Source: a bacterium (GTDB lineage: Bacteria > UBP15 > UBA6099). From it: a DNA stretch of 64,000 bases. The notes beneath the pieces were generated by a model, which saw nothing but the letters and a program-made list of their open reading frames with translations, did not search any database and was not told the origin of the DNA. The DNA is taken from contig JAKQPS010000044.1 of the NCBI GenBank assembly GCA_029564595.1, positions 112,473-176,472 of the forward strand, written 5' to 3'. A program made the position numbers and the translations under genes. This document shows, piece after piece, positions 8,925 through 17,973 of this stretch. The stretch's first letter is position 1. Each line of letters starts with the position of its first letter.

Positions 8925-9953
8925 TCATTTCATCTTGCGCGGTTTCTTTTTCTTTGCCGCAGGAGCGGCTTGCTTTTTCGCGCCGCTCGGGATTCTTTTC
9001 GCCCTCGCGTGACTCTTTGCCATCTCCGCCGCGATTCCGGCTATCTCCTGTCTAAGACTCTCCGGCGCGAGCGCTTCGGCTCCTTCCCCCCAACTCATTA
9101 TCCAACGACGGATTTCCAGTGTGCCGGCAACTTTTGTTTTAAATATTATTGAGCCGTCTTCCAGTTTGATGATTTCCTGTTCGGGCTGCCAGCGGTGCTC
9201 TTCAATCAATGGAGCCAGCTTGGGAGAAAACAAAACCTCCACGTCCGTCTCCGCGCCCTGAAAAACCGCCCAGCTTCTTCTCACATGGTCCTCGATTGAA
9301 AACCCTTCCGGATATTCGAACTTTTCCCCGGTCGCCTCTATGTCCTTCATCCTGTTCACTCGGAATGTGCGGACTTCGCCCCTGCTATGGCATCCGCCCA
9401 ACACATACCATGAATTGCCTCTGAAGATCAGGCCGTACGGGTCAATCTTCCGACGCGTGGTCTTGCCGCTGCTGTAGGAGTAGTACGAACACTCGATGGT
9501 CGATCGCGACGCAACCGCCTCGTTCATCGCTTTGAGCGCGTGGTTAAGCTCCGAGCTGCCCTTGCCTCGAACGCTCACTTTGCCTTCGAGAGCCATAACC
9601 ATCCGCCGGGATTCTTCAGGGAGAAGTTCGAGCAGTTTTGCCGCCGCCCCGCGCGCCAGCTTCGAATACACGTCGTCCTTCTGCCCTTCGAGCATGGTTC
9701 CGCACATGACAAGCGCGAGCGCCTCGTCTATCGTGAGCCGCACGGGAGGCAGCGCGCTCATGCTCAGATACGAATAACCTTTTCCGTTGTACACAAGAGG
9801 GATATTGGCCGCGTTCAGTTCGTTCAGGTCGTCGTACAACCTTTTCTCGGATATCTCGAAATATTTGGCGAGTTTCTTCGGCCCCCAGTCAGGGTGATAT
9901 TTGATGACGGTGAGAAGCTCAAGAAGCCTTGCGAGTCTGAGGTGTTTCGCCAT
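8925..9953 (-). CDS. WYL-domain transcriptional regulator
   Basis: 342 residues. Residues about 5-60 form a winged helix-turn-helix (RLLELLTVIKYHPDWGPKKLA, then YFEISEKRLYDDLNEL). The middle and C-terminal parts form a WYL domain: IDPYGLIFRGNSWYVLGGC carries the strand with the conserved aromatic pair, and HSRGEVRTFRVNRMKDI is its typical continuation. The protein ends in a lysine-rich tail. WYL proteins sense small ligands or nucleic-acid fragments and control nearby or stress genes; no target can be named here. GGGAGGAC precedes the ATG. Confidence 0.85.
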   Translation of the reverse strand: MAKHLRLARLLELLTVIKYHPDWGPKKLAKYFEISEKRLYDDLNELNAANIPLVYNGKGYSYLSMSALPPVRLTIDEALALVMCGTMLEGQKDDVYSKLARGAAAKLLELLPEESRRMVMALEGKVSVRGKGSSELNHALKAMNEAVASRSTIECSYYSYSSGKTTRRKIDPYGLIFRGNSWYVLGGCHSRGEVRTFRVNRMKDIEATGEKFEYPEGFSIEDHVRRSWAVFQGAETDVEVLFSPKLAPLIEEHRWQPEQEIIKLEDGSIIFKTKVAGTLEIRRWIMSWGEGAEALAPESLRQEIAGIAAEMAKSHARAKRIPSGAKKQAAPAAKKKKPRKMK

Positions 9954-9985
9954 GCGTCCTCCCGCGCCGCCGCGCGCGGCGCGAA

Positions 9986-10546
9986 TCAGTATACCTCGAA
10001 CCTGAAGAATTTCGAATCGCCCTCTTCGCTCTCGTTTTCGCCGGAACCGGAAGTGAATGTTATTTTAACATGCGGCCCGGCGGCTATAGACCTTCCTCTG
10101 TCGTCACGCTCGTATGTCGCTCGGGCGTCCGCCTTGCTCGCGGCCATGTCCGCAGCCTCGGCGATAGTCACCCTCGTTATCGTGTGAATAGATATTCTTT
10201 TGTCGGCAATTTCCGGCGCGCATTCGAAGTCCACGTTCGGAGCTTTTTCGCTCCACGCTTCGAGCATGTCGCCAACCCTCGCTCCGTCTACCGACATCGG
10301 GGCCAGCATCGCGTTCAAACCGGACGGCCTCAACTGAAAAAAAGCGACCGCCATCCAAAAACCCGCAAACAGGGCCATGCGGCGGGACGCCTTGCGGCTC
10401 CCTCTGAATCTGACGTCGAAAAGAAGTCTAATCGCGAACACGACGGGAAGGAGGATGAACAACGCCAGAGCGGCGTTGCTGTACGGCATCCACGCGGCGG
10501 CTGTCCCAAGCCCCGCACCGGCGATTAACGCTATCAGAGAATCCAT
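9986..10546 (-). CDS. Membrane-anchored protein with a possible secretin/TonB short N-terminal (STN-like) domain
   Basis: A 186-residue protein with two or three hydrophobic segments in the first 75 residues, then a soluble domain. The stretch from VGDMLEAWSEKAPNVDFE through ISIHTITRVTIAEAADMAA resembles the beta-alpha-beta pattern of STN/secretin N0 domains, where a buried ligand or partner protein is bound. This similarity is read by eye and is uncertain. It lies between the WYL regulator and the J-domain gene, all on the minus strand with short gaps. I do not recognise a named family. Confidence 0.5.
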   Translation of the reverse strand: MDSLIALIAGAGLGTAAAWMPYSNAALALFILLPVVFAIRLLFDVRFRGSRKASRRMALFAGFWMAVAFFQLRPSGLNAMLAPMSVDGARVGDMLEAWSEKAPNVDFECAPEIADKRISIHTITRVTIAEAADMAASKADARATYERDDRGRSIAAGPHVKITFTSGSGENESEEGDSKFFRFEVY

Positions 10547-10596
10547 CGCGGTTCCCCCCTCGCCGCCGCCGCGAAGAGCCTGCGGCTCGCCTTTCC

Positions 10597-11319
10597 CTAA
10601 AATCCCCGCAACTCTTCCAAGTTCGTTCTGGCCATCGCGCCCACTTCCCCGAACGGAGCTATCTCTAGAATCTTCCGGAACGCCTCTTCCGCTTTCCGGC
10701 TCTCCCCCAACTGCCTGTACAACATGCCCAGATTCATGTGGGCGGGCACAAAATATTCGCTCATCTCTATTATCTTCTTGTATCCGAGTTCCGCTTCCTG
10801 CAACAACCCCGTCTCGTGCTTCTTTGCGGTTTCCTCGTACATATCGAGGATCACGTTTCCGACTTCCATTTCGAAAAACCTGTCTATGCCGACATTTATG
10901 AGGAGAGTCGCGATCGGAGCGAAGATGAACCCGGCGGTGGTGAGGGCGACAGCCGTGGCGATCGGCACATCCACCAGCGTGCGCCCGTTGCTCTTGATTC
11001 TCACGCGCGTCAGGTTCGTCTGCCTCACAAGCTCTCTGAGCAAGTTCTGTATCTGCCTGCCGCTGACCTCGTAAACATCCGCCGCGTACGCGTTAAAATC
11101 GCCCGTCTGATTCCTGAAATTGCTTAGCGTCTTGTCGTAGTCGCTTCTGGATTCGGGACGCGACAGTATGTTGTACGCGCGGTTCACTTCCCGGAACGCC
11201 TTCTCGTCGCCGTTCCCGGTGTCGGGGTGTAGCTGTTTGGCAAGCCTGTAATACGCTTTTTTTATCTCGTCGGCCCCGGCCGTTTCCGGCACGCCGAGAA
11301 TTTCATAGAAGTTATCCAT
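10597..11319 (-). CDS. J-domain protein with membrane segment and tetratricopeptide repeats
   Basis: 240 residues. The N-terminal 65 residues are a J-domain (FYEILGVPETAGADEIKKAY) with the essential HPD tripeptide at about residues 36-38, which stimulates DnaK ATPase. A central hydrophobic stretch (IATAVALTTAGFIFAPIATL) may insert in the membrane. The C-terminal part from about residue 170 has two TPR-like helical pairs (AELGYKKIIEMSEYFVPAHM, then LGMLYRQLGESRKAEEAFRK). It lacks the Gly/Phe and zinc domains of true DnaJ, so it is a specialised co-chaperone of unknown client. Confidence 0.85.
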   Translation of the reverse strand: MDNFYEILGVPETAGADEIKKAYYRLAKQLHPDTGNGDEKAFREVNRAYNILSRPESRSDYDKTLSNFRNQTGDFNAYAADVYEVSGRQIQNLLRELVRQTNLTRVRIKSNGRTLVDVPIATAVALTTAGFIFAPIATLLINVGIDRFFEMEVGNVILDMYEETAKKHETGLLQEAELGYKKIIEMSEYFVPAHMNLGMLYRQLGESRKAEEAFRKILEIAPFGEVGAMARTNLEELRGF

Positions 11320-11362
11320 CTTAAATTATCCCGCAAGAGAGCGCGAGCCTTCCCTGTCTGAT

Positions 11363-13045
11363 TTAACTGGAGGATTCTTTCATCAGTTCGTCGGCGCCCG
11401 CCGGCGGGACAGCCTTTTTCCTGCGTTTTTCAAACAGCAGGATTACGATCCAGTAAGGCGCGAGCACGGCCAGCGTCGCCAAGCCTGTCGCCCACTCCCT
11501 GCCCGCCACCGGCATCACAGGGGGAAGCGCGAACAGCACGAGAGCCACCGGAATAACCGCCGCCGCCGCCGGTTCGTAAAACGCGCTCCATGGAAACTTC
11601 AGTCCGAACACTCTGACCGCCATCACGAAACACACCGCGCATCCGATCCACACCGGCCCTATGAATCCGGCCATAGGCCACAGTATGTTCCTCGTGTACG
11701 ACAGCGCCGTTATCGACACCGTCATCGCAACCACCACCGCCACTAGTATGACCGCAGGTATCTGCGGTCTCTTCAGTCCTGTAAACATGTTGATGAGCAC
11801 AAACAGAAGCGCAAGCCCGGAGCCGCCTATTACGCCGAGAACGCCTAGCGGGTGCATGACTTCGGCGGGGAACTCCTTGCCGTTCATTATCTCGATCAGC
11901 GGGCCGATGATCACTCCGAACAGAGCTATAAAGCATCCGATTATGGCCATCGACTGAGACATCGCTGAAGTGTAGTAGTGCTGCATCAGATCGCGCCTGC
12001 CCCTGTCTTCCGCTTCCGACATCGCAGGAATCACCGCCACGGCAATGCCGGTGATCAACATCGGGGCAAGCCCGTAAATGAGCGCGTTTCCGAAATGCCC
12101 GATAGCCGCTTCGCAGCTTTTCGATGCGGTTTCATAAACACAATTGCGCGCAGAACTGAAAAGCGGCCCTCTCATTCCCTCAAACGGCAGCCCGTTCATC
12201 CCGACCACGCGCACTATTATCGTCGTCAGGTTCTGAGCCAGAGTCATGCTGAAAAAAGCCACCGCCGTGATTCCGCCGAACTTTAATATCCGACCATACA
12301 ACCCGTGCGCGGACTTGAACGCGATCAGCCTCTTAACCGGAACCAGCCCGGTTTTTCCCACCACGTACAACGCCACGCCCAACGCTATGAGATGCCCTAT
12401 CCCGACTCCCGCCACCGCGCCTACGACATCCCATCTGTCCGCGCCCGGCATCGTCCTGTGCGCCGCGACTATCAGCGCCGTCGACGCCGCGAATATCCCT
12501 ATCGGATACACTATATTGCCGATTGTCATTAAATCGAGGCGCTGGAATCCGTTCAGAATTCCGTTCACCCCCCAGAACAGAGCCATGAAGGCTATCGTTA
12601 TCATGAACACGATCGTCAAAGCCGCGGCGAAAGCGCTCATAGCGCCGGTCGACGCCGCAAGCAGAGAGGCCGCCGTCGAGACCGCCACCACTCCCAACGC
12701 GACCACGAACATCAGCCGGCAGCCGTCCGTCATGAATTTCAACGATTCGTCGAATTCATTTTCATAATGCTTCGACACGAAAGTGACTATAGTCTGCGGG
12801 ATGCCTAGCGCAATCAGAGTCGCCACCGCGTACGCCGCCTGAAACAGCGGGGAAAACAGCCCCATGCCCTGTTCTCCCAGAAGCCTCGGCGTGACAGCCA
12901 TCCACATGGCCTGAAACACCCCTCCCGCCAGAAACCCGGCCATCGCCACTATCCCGCCCGCGTTGAACCGTTTCTTCTTTTCCTCGTCCGTCGTCCCCGC
13001 GCTGAACACATCTCCGCGCTTTTTCTTTTTCGCCTCTTCGGCCAT
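11363..13045 (-). CDS. Polysaccharide flippase-like membrane protein (MOP superfamily)
   Basis: 560 residues with about 12-14 membrane helices, in the layout of the MVF/Wzx-type branch of the MOP flippases that move lipid-linked sugars across the inner membrane. The first helix follows a lysine-rich cytoplasmic leader; QTIVTFVSKHYE after the second helix and AQNLTTIIVR in the middle are typical loops. No glycosyltransferase or polymerase gene is adjacent, so the carried lipid is unknown. It lies 43 bases upstream of the J-domain gene. Confidence 0.75.
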   Translation of the reverse strand: MAEEAKKKKRGDVFSAGTTDEEKKKRFNAGGIVAMAGFLAGGVFQAMWMAVTPRLLGEQGMGLFSPLFQAAYAVATLIALGIPQTIVTFVSKHYENEFDESLKFMTDGCRLMFVVALGVVAVSTAASLLAASTGAMSAFAAALTIVFMITIAFMALFWGVNGILNGFQRLDLMTIGNIVYPIGIFAASTALIVAAHRTMPGADRWDVVGAVAGVGIGHLIALGVALYVVGKTGLVPVKRLIAFKSAHGLYGRILKFGGITAVAFFSMTLAQNLTTIIVRVVGMNGLPFEGMRGPLFSSARNCVYETASKSCEAAIGHFGNALIYGLAPMLITGIAVAVIPAMSEAEDRGRRDLMQHYYTSAMSQSMAIIGCFIALFGVIIGPLIEIMNGKEFPAEVMHPLGVLGVIGGSGLALLFVLINMFTGLKRPQIPAVILVAVVVAMTVSITALSYTRNILWPMAGFIGPVWIGCAVCFVMAVRVFGLKFPWSAFYEPAAAAVIPVALVLFALPPVMPVAGREWATGLATLAVLAPYWIVILLFEKRRKKAVPPAGADELMKESSS

Positions 13046-13210
13046 CGGTTTACCGCCCGCGTTTAATTTGAACGTACCGCACAGGCAATAAGTCTACCAC
13101 CATACGGAGGAATAATGGAAGAGGCGCGCGCGTCCGGCTCCCTGCGCCCCGGCGTTTGCCTTTTCCGCATCCGCGATTAAAATGATTCCACAAGATTTGG
13201 AGGCGCGAAA

Positions 13211-13852
13211 ATGATTCCTGTTGTTTCTTTTGTTGGAGACTCGAACACTGGCAAAACATCTCTTGTCGAGAAGATTGTCGCGGAACTCTCATCGCGCGGA
13301 TACAAAGTGGGAACGGCAAAATTCACGCGTTGCGACTTCGATCCGGACACAGAGGGAAAGGACACTTTCAGGCACACTGCCGCCGGCGCTTACGCCACCG
13401 CGCTCGTCGCCCCCCGGAAAACCGTCCTTTTCATTCCATCCGAACCCGCCCCCTCGCTCGATGAAATCGTTTATCAGTATTTCACCCTAGCAGATATAGT
13501 AATCGTCGAAGGCGGCAAGGAGCAGGAATGCGATAAAATCTGGGTCAAAGGAGACAGCCCGGAACCAAGAGGCTTTGACGCTGAAGACATGATAGCCGTC
13601 GCCGCTCCCTCGGAATTCGAAGCAGGCGTCCCAGTCTTTGACCGCGACGACGCCAAGGGCATCTCCGACTTCATTCAGGACAGATATCTCAAAAACGTTT
13701 CGCGCAGCGAAGTGCGCGTCTGGATAGACGGAAAATTCCTTCCCGTGAAACCTTTTGTCAAGGCTTTCATCGGCCAGACCGTCAAGGGAATGCTGTCCTC
13801 GCTTAAAGGCGGAAAAAAGGGAGAGCGCATCCACATAAAAATCGGGCGTTGA
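13211..13852 (+). CDS. mobB: Molybdopterin-guanine dinucleotide biosynthesis protein MobB-like GTPase
   Basis: 213 residues. The P-loop GDSNTGKTSLVEKI lies at residues 9-22. KVGTAKFTRCDFDPDTEGKD and HTAAGAYATALVAP match the MobB segments that follow the P-loop in this GTPase family, and IVIVEGGKEQECDKI is the Walker B-like strand. MobB assists MobA in attaching GMP to molybdopterin. The C-terminal extension (LPVKPFVKAFIGQTVKGMLS) occurs in MobB relatives of anaerobes. No other molybdenum cofactor gene is nearby. GGAGGCGCGAAA precedes the ATG. Confidence 0.85.
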   Translation: MIPVVSFVGDSNTGKTSLVEKIVAELSSRGYKVGTAKFTRCDFDPDTEGKDTFRHTAAGAYATALVAPRKTVLFIPSEPAPSLDEIVYQYFTLADIVIVEGGKEQECDKIWVKGDSPEPRGFDAEDMIAVAAPSEFEAGVPVFDRDDAKGISDFIQDRYLKNVSRSEVRVWIDGKFLPVKPFVKAFIGQTVKGMLSSLKGGKKGERIHIKIGR

Positions 13853-13901
13853 GCACGCCGAACGGCAAAATCGGCGGCGAAACATTCTTGCTCTCCGGGT
13901 A

Positions 13902-14166
<265 letters not shown>

Positions 14167-14187
14167 CAACTCAGTATCGAACATACC

Positions 14188-14227
14188 GCCCGGCGGTCGC
14201 CTTAGCGCCCGCCGGGCTTGTTTTTTG
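14188..14227 (+). terminator. Rho-independent terminator after the ferredoxin gene
   Basis: A perfect nine-base stem, GCCCGGCGG at 14188-14196 with CCGCCGGGC at 14209-14217, is followed by TTGTTTTTTG. It lies 21 bases after the ferredoxin stop. Confidence 0.9.
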
Positions 14228-14300
14228 TCCCGCATCCCGCCACGCAAGATAGACTTTTTTTCTAAATAAATATATCATCGCCATTATAAGGGGGGCCGCC

Positions 14301-14687
14301 ATGTTCATTGACGAATTGAAAGAAATCGAAAGTCTTTACGAAGAAGGCTCCGTGCCTGAGCCGGAAGAACTTGAAGGGGAATTCTATGTCGTCGTGCCGT
14401 GGTTCCCGTGGTTCTCGCTCGAACTGCTCAAGCACAGGAAATCCGCGGACATCGCCGGAGACGGGGAAAATCTCATCCTCGATGGCATAAGCTTCGGCAA
14501 ATTCAGGCTTGAGAAAGGCTCGGACTCGCTCCTCATCGATTATGACCAGTCCGAAAACAGCGTTGTAATGCGCGGCGTGGTGGACCGGCTGCGCCGTCTG
14601 CCCGACGGCAGACTCATAGGCAAGCTGTACTACAAGCTTTTCGGCCAAGAGATTTTTTTGATGTTCTTTGAGATGCGCAAGAAGTGA
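14301..14687 (+). CDS. Uncharacterised protein, probably beta-rich
   Basis: 128 residues that I cannot assign. It is acidic at the N-terminus (DELKEIESLYEEGSVPEPEEL), with an aromatic stretch VVVPWFPWFSLELLKH and alternating strand-like segments such as LLIDYDQSENSVVMRG, LRRLPDGRLIGKLYYK and EIFLMFFEM, so a small beta barrel is plausible. There is no signal peptide. GGGGGG lies shortly before the ATG. Its stop lies seven bases from the end of the opposing isomerase gene. Confidence 0.6.
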   Translation: MFIDELKEIESLYEEGSVPEPEELEGEFYVVVPWFPWFSLELLKHRKSADIAGDGENLILDGISFGKFRLEKGSDSLLIDYDQSENSVVMRGVVDRLRRLPDGRLIGKLYYKLFGQEIFLMFFEMRKK

Positions 14688-14694
14688 CGCGGCG

Positions 14695-15615
14695 TCACGG
14701 CGCGGCGGCGGACAGCGTTTCCTTGATGTTCTTCACCACGTCGAGCGGGTTTTCGCCGTCTCGCGGGAACACCTCCGCTATTATCAGAGGCCGCCGCGAC
14801 GGCGTCCTTGCGGACGCATATCCGCCCGCGTCGAGAGCCGCCAGAAATGCCGCCAATTCCTCTGCCCCTATTTCCCCTCCCTCAATTCCGAACGGAGGGT
14901 GTTTGTCCCCGTACAAAGGATGCGCGGCGTCCTTTATCACGCAGTTGCCGACATGCGCGTGTTGAAGAAACGGACGGCATCGCGATACCGCCCCCTGCGC
15001 CGTCTCTCCCATCAGCGGCAGATGGCTCAAGTCCAGTGTCAGCGAAAAATTCGGATGGTCTTTAACCACCCTCCGCGCTATCAGCGCGGCGTCCGCTGAA
15101 GACCCTATTATTCTCTTTTTATCAATTTTAGAATCGAAAAGCTCCAACGAAACGACTAGCGGCTTCTGTGGTCGGGCTTCCCGGCAGAAAGCGCATAACT
15201 CCCCGATTGAATCCACCAGAAACCTGAAAGCTTCGCCCTTCAACTCGGCGGCTACATTCGGACCGCCGCAGAACACGAGCGTCTTCGCCCCGTAATCCAT
15301 CGCGTCGTCCGCAAGCTGCTTCAAACGCGACACCGCCCTCGTTCGCTCCGCCTCGTCTCTGGAATTAATATTTAAGTTTTCCGCGAATATTTCCGGCCCG
15401 CAACCATACGCTATCTCTTTGCCGCTTTCCTCCGCCGCCCTCCTGACCTTCTTGCGGTATTCAGGCGTCTTAATCCACCCGGCCTCGACCGCGTCGAAAA
15501 ATGGGTCCGCCAAAATCCCCCTGCACCTCTCCACTCCCTCCGCGGTCTCTCCGGCCCGCGCGGGAAACGCCACCGGGTTCATCGCTATTCCCCAGTAATA
15601 CTTGTTCCCCTTCAT
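14695..15615 (-). CDS. Sugar-phosphate isomerase/epimerase-like TIM-barrel protein
   Basis: 306 residues of the xylose isomerase-like TIM-barrel superfamily (AP_endonuc_2). Barrel strands with metal-ligand candidates are visible: FFDAVEAGWI near residue 40, KTLVFCGGPN near 120, VVSLELFDSKID with a Glu near 155, SLTLDLSHLPLMG with Asp and His near 195, FLQHAHVGNCVIKD with two His near 220, and LIIAEVFPRDGE with a Glu near 280. This pattern fits a divalent-metal sugar isomerase or epimerase; the substrate is unknown. GGAGG lies about ten bases before the ATG. The upstream gene is a PhnD-like binding protein, probably in the same transcript. Confidence 0.75.
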   Translation of the reverse strand: MKGNKYYWGIAMNPVAFPARAGETAEGVERCRGILADPFFDAVEAGWIKTPEYRKKVRRAAEESGKEIAYGCGPEIFAENLNINSRDEAERTRAVSRLKQLADDAMDYGAKTLVFCGGPNVAAELKGEAFRFLVDSIGELCAFCREARPQKPLVVSLELFDSKIDKKRIIGSSADAALIARRVVKDHPNFSLTLDLSHLPLMGETAQGAVSRCRPFLQHAHVGNCVIKDAAHPLYGDKHPPFGIEGGEIGAEELAAFLAALDAGGYASARTPSRRPLIIAEVFPRDGENPLDVVKNIKETLSAAAP

Positions 15616-15640
15616 TCAGTCAGAGCCTCCGCGCGCCCGC

Positions 15641-16594
15641 CTACTTCGCCGTCTTCGCCTTCGCGTTGTGTTCTTTCCGCTCTTTGTCCCATCCCAGCGA
15701 GTCCTTCAGCTTCTTAATCTCCAGCGTCCGCGCCAAGTCCTCTTTTTTGTATTCCACGAAATGGCCCTTCAGCGCGGTGAACATAAAGTGGAATCTCGCG
15801 AAATCCCTGTCCTTGTGCGCCCCGAGCAGAATCTTGGTCGTCTTCGACGAAAGCTCAGGCGGGAATCCCTTCTTGTATCCGAATATCCAGTTGCTCTGGT
15901 ACGTCGTGCAATATATCTGCCTATATGGAATCCCGGACGATTGAGACGCTTTATCCACCGAACCCGGAGCTCCGCCGCCAATGAGAAGCAGATGCTTCGG
16001 AACCGCGAACACCTCAAAATTTCCCGCCCTCAAAGAATCGATTAGAATCGTCATCGGGCTTGTGCCCACATATTTAACTTCCTTGTAGAATGACGCCAGC
16101 GGCTCCTTAATGCCGTTTTCATGCAGGATGAACCTTGTGCCCAGCGTGTCAGAGCCGCCCCATACCATACCTTTAGTGTCGGCCACCGTCTTCGCCGAGC
16201 TTTTAGCAGACACATACAGGCACATGTCCTCGTTCTTTTTTCCGCCCATCGTTAATATAAACGCCGGCTCGAACAAATTCGGATACTTGCTCGTCATGTC
16301 AGCGTATTCCAGAGCGTTCACATATCCCATGTCCGCCCTTCCCGCCTTCATCTCCTTCAGAGTTATCTCCGTCGCCAGTTCTCCCGGCGCATACGCCACA
16401 GTCATCGATTTCAAGTCCGCCCCGGTCTTGGTTCTAACTATCTCCACCAAGTCGATTATCATCTTGTTGACTGTGGAATCCGCAAGGCCTTGCGCCACCG
16501 GAGCGATGAACACTTTCTGCTGAGACAAAGCCGCCGCCGAAACCATAATTAAAGCCGCGACCATCGCTATCATAGTCATTCTTCGAGTTTTCAT
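15641..16594 (-). CDS. Periplasmic binding protein, PhnD-like (phosphate/phosphonate type 2 family)
   Basis: 317 residues with a Sec signal peptide (hydrophobic AMVAALIMVSAAALS, probable cut after about residue 23). The body has two-lobe features: TVAYAPGELATEITLKEMKAGRADMGYVNA is the family pattern in which the ligand pocket closes over a small anion, followed by NEDMCLYVSAKSSAKTVADT and VWGGSDTLGTRFILH. No transporter permease or ATPase is adjacent, and the downstream neighbour is a TIM-barrel protein, so it may serve a distant transporter or a signalling protein. AAGGAGG lies ten bases before the ATG. Confidence 0.75.
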   Translation of the reverse strand: MKTRRMTMIAMVAALIMVSAAALSQQKVFIAPVAQGLADSTVNKMIIDLVEIVRTKTGADLKSMTVAYAPGELATEITLKEMKAGRADMGYVNALEYADMTSKYPNLFEPAFILTMGGKKNEDMCLYVSAKSSAKTVADTKGMVWGGSDTLGTRFILHENGIKEPLASFYKEVKYVGTSPMTILIDSLRAGNFEVFAVPKHLLLIGGGAPGSVDKASQSSGIPYRQIYCTTYQSNWIFGYKKGFPPELSSKTTKILLGAHKDRDFARFHFMFTALKGHFVEYKKEDLARTLEIKKLKDSLGWDKERKEHNAKAKTAK

Positions 16595-16710
16595 GGCAGG
16601 AAGTCCTCCTTGTCAATTAATGCCGTCAAACCGAGTGTTCTTACAGAGGCATGTTGAATCTATCATCCTCGAAGCCGAGTGTCAACCCGCCGCCGTCCGC
16701 GCGTCGCGAT

Positions 16711-17112
16711 TTATTTATTAGCCAGATAAGTTATCCCCGGCAGAACAATGTCTCCTACGCATATCTCGATGTTCGCGCGCCGCCTCGTTTCCGGAACCTG
16801 TTCAAACTTCTCCAATTCCCGAATCTCTTCATCAGACAGCCCAAGAAGCGCCATCCCTTGAGTTGTCCCCTCAGCGTCCTCCCGTAAAAAATGAAATCTC
16901 TTTCCGTCCGCCTCGCCCCATCCCCTGCTGTGCCCTCTTGCCGTCGCCGGAACCATTGCCGCCGGACGTCCTATCCTGCCAGACAGAAACGCCGGGGCCA
17001 TCAGCGACCCACACACGAACACCCTTTCCGCGCTCTCCCTCGGATCCACAAATTCCCCTTCGGGATGAAACACCACCGCGAAGATTTCCTTAATCAGCGT
17101 TGCTTCAAACAT
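16711..17112 (-). CDS. Gamma-glutamylcyclotransferase-like (AIG2/GGCT fold) protein
   Basis: About 133 residues from the ATG at 17112, chosen because GGGAGGGG lies six bases upstream; an earlier in-frame start at 17145 lacks this. RVFVCGSLM near residue 20 corresponds to the VYGSLM nucleotide-like loop of the GGCT family, and LEKFEQVPETRRR near the C-terminus matches the LDxYEG region. The enzyme type cleaves gamma-glutamyl amines or releases 5-oxoproline, but many relatives are uncharacterised. It lies directly downstream of the cysteine-cluster gene. Confidence 0.7.
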   Translation of the reverse strand: MFEATLIKEIFAVVFHPEGEFVDPRESAERVFVCGSLMAPAFLSGRIGRPAAMVPATARGHSRGWGEADGKRFHFLREDAEGTTQGMALLGLSDEEIRELEKFEQVPETRRRANIEICVGDIVLPGITYLANK

Positions 17113-17153
17113 GTCATCCCCTCCCGCGCTCAACGGCGCTCGCATCCGCGCGC

Positions 17154-17807
17154 CTACAATCTCCGCAGAATTTCTATAAGCCTGCGCTCAGTCCATTCAA
17201 GAGCCTCTGCCATCGCGTCCGCTCCGGCGTCATACGCTCCCACAAACGGAAAACCCTCCGCCGAATCAAAATCAAACAGCGTCCCGAACAATGTCTCTGA
17301 CACATTCTCTGGAACCCTGCATCGCGACAGCGGAGCCAGCATCTTCTGAAACTGAGACGCCTTTTCGTAGTCCCGAAAAACATTCTCTTCGAGCCAATCT
17401 GTCAGCGGCCTCTCCTCCGCCCTCCGCCTCCCCGGACAAAAATTCATATCCTCCGCGAACGCGAACACTTCGCCCCTTGATGCGTCATGATAATGGATCA
17501 CCGGAAAAAGGCGGCATCCGGCAGGCCGCGCGGGATGAACCGAACACAGCCGCCCGTCGAGAAAAGGGCATCCCCCTTCGCCCATGCGAATAAGGCATAA
17601 AGGATAAGCCCCGTACTCCGCCCGTTGTTCGAGAATAAGATACTCTTCTATCAGTTCGCGCGTCGGCCGCTTAAAATACGCCCTCAGTTTGAAGATGTCC
17701 ACTGTGTTAAGAAAAATTTCCAGACCGCTCGCGCAACATACCCCGCAACATTCGCACTCGAATGCCACAGAAGAATCAGGAGCCAGAAATCCCGTCGCGC
17801 CGTCCAT
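17154..17807 (-). CDS. YkgJ-type cysteine-cluster (zinc/iron-chelating) protein
   Basis: 217 residues with the CxCCGxCC arrangement at about residues 18-26, then CPFLDGRLCSVHPARPAGCRLFP near residues 80-103, the pattern of the YkgJ/UPF0153 family. Family members bind a metal through these cysteines and have been linked to methylation or metal handling, but the reaction is not settled. An additional FCPG near residue 125 completes the cluster. The start lacks a clear ribosome-binding site. It is followed 42 bases later by the GGCT-like gene. Confidence 0.85.
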   Translation of the reverse strand: MDGATGFLAPDSSVAFECECCGVCCASGLEIFLNTVDIFKLRAYFKRPTRELIEEYLILEQRAEYGAYPLCLIRMGEGGCPFLDGRLCSVHPARPAGCRLFPVIHYHDASRGEVFAFAEDMNFCPGRRRAEERPLTDWLEENVFRDYEKASQFQKMLAPLSRCRVPENVSETLFGTLFDFDSAEGFPFVGAYDAGADAMAEALEWTERRLIEILRRL

Positions 17808-17973
17808 ACGAAAATTCTAGCGCCGCCTCGCCTGCTTTATCATGTGTGAACACAAATTGACGCCGGAGCCGAATTCGCATCTTAACTAATCTCGCGCGCC
17901 GCGCCGCGCCCGATTGCCGATTAACAAGGATTCGTCGATAGAAGCCGACAAACCCCGGTTGCTATATGTGTCG

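Noticed and set aside
13050..13319. Minus-strand open frame between the flippase and mobB
   Set aside because: It overlaps the start of mobB and has no ribosome-binding site or motif.
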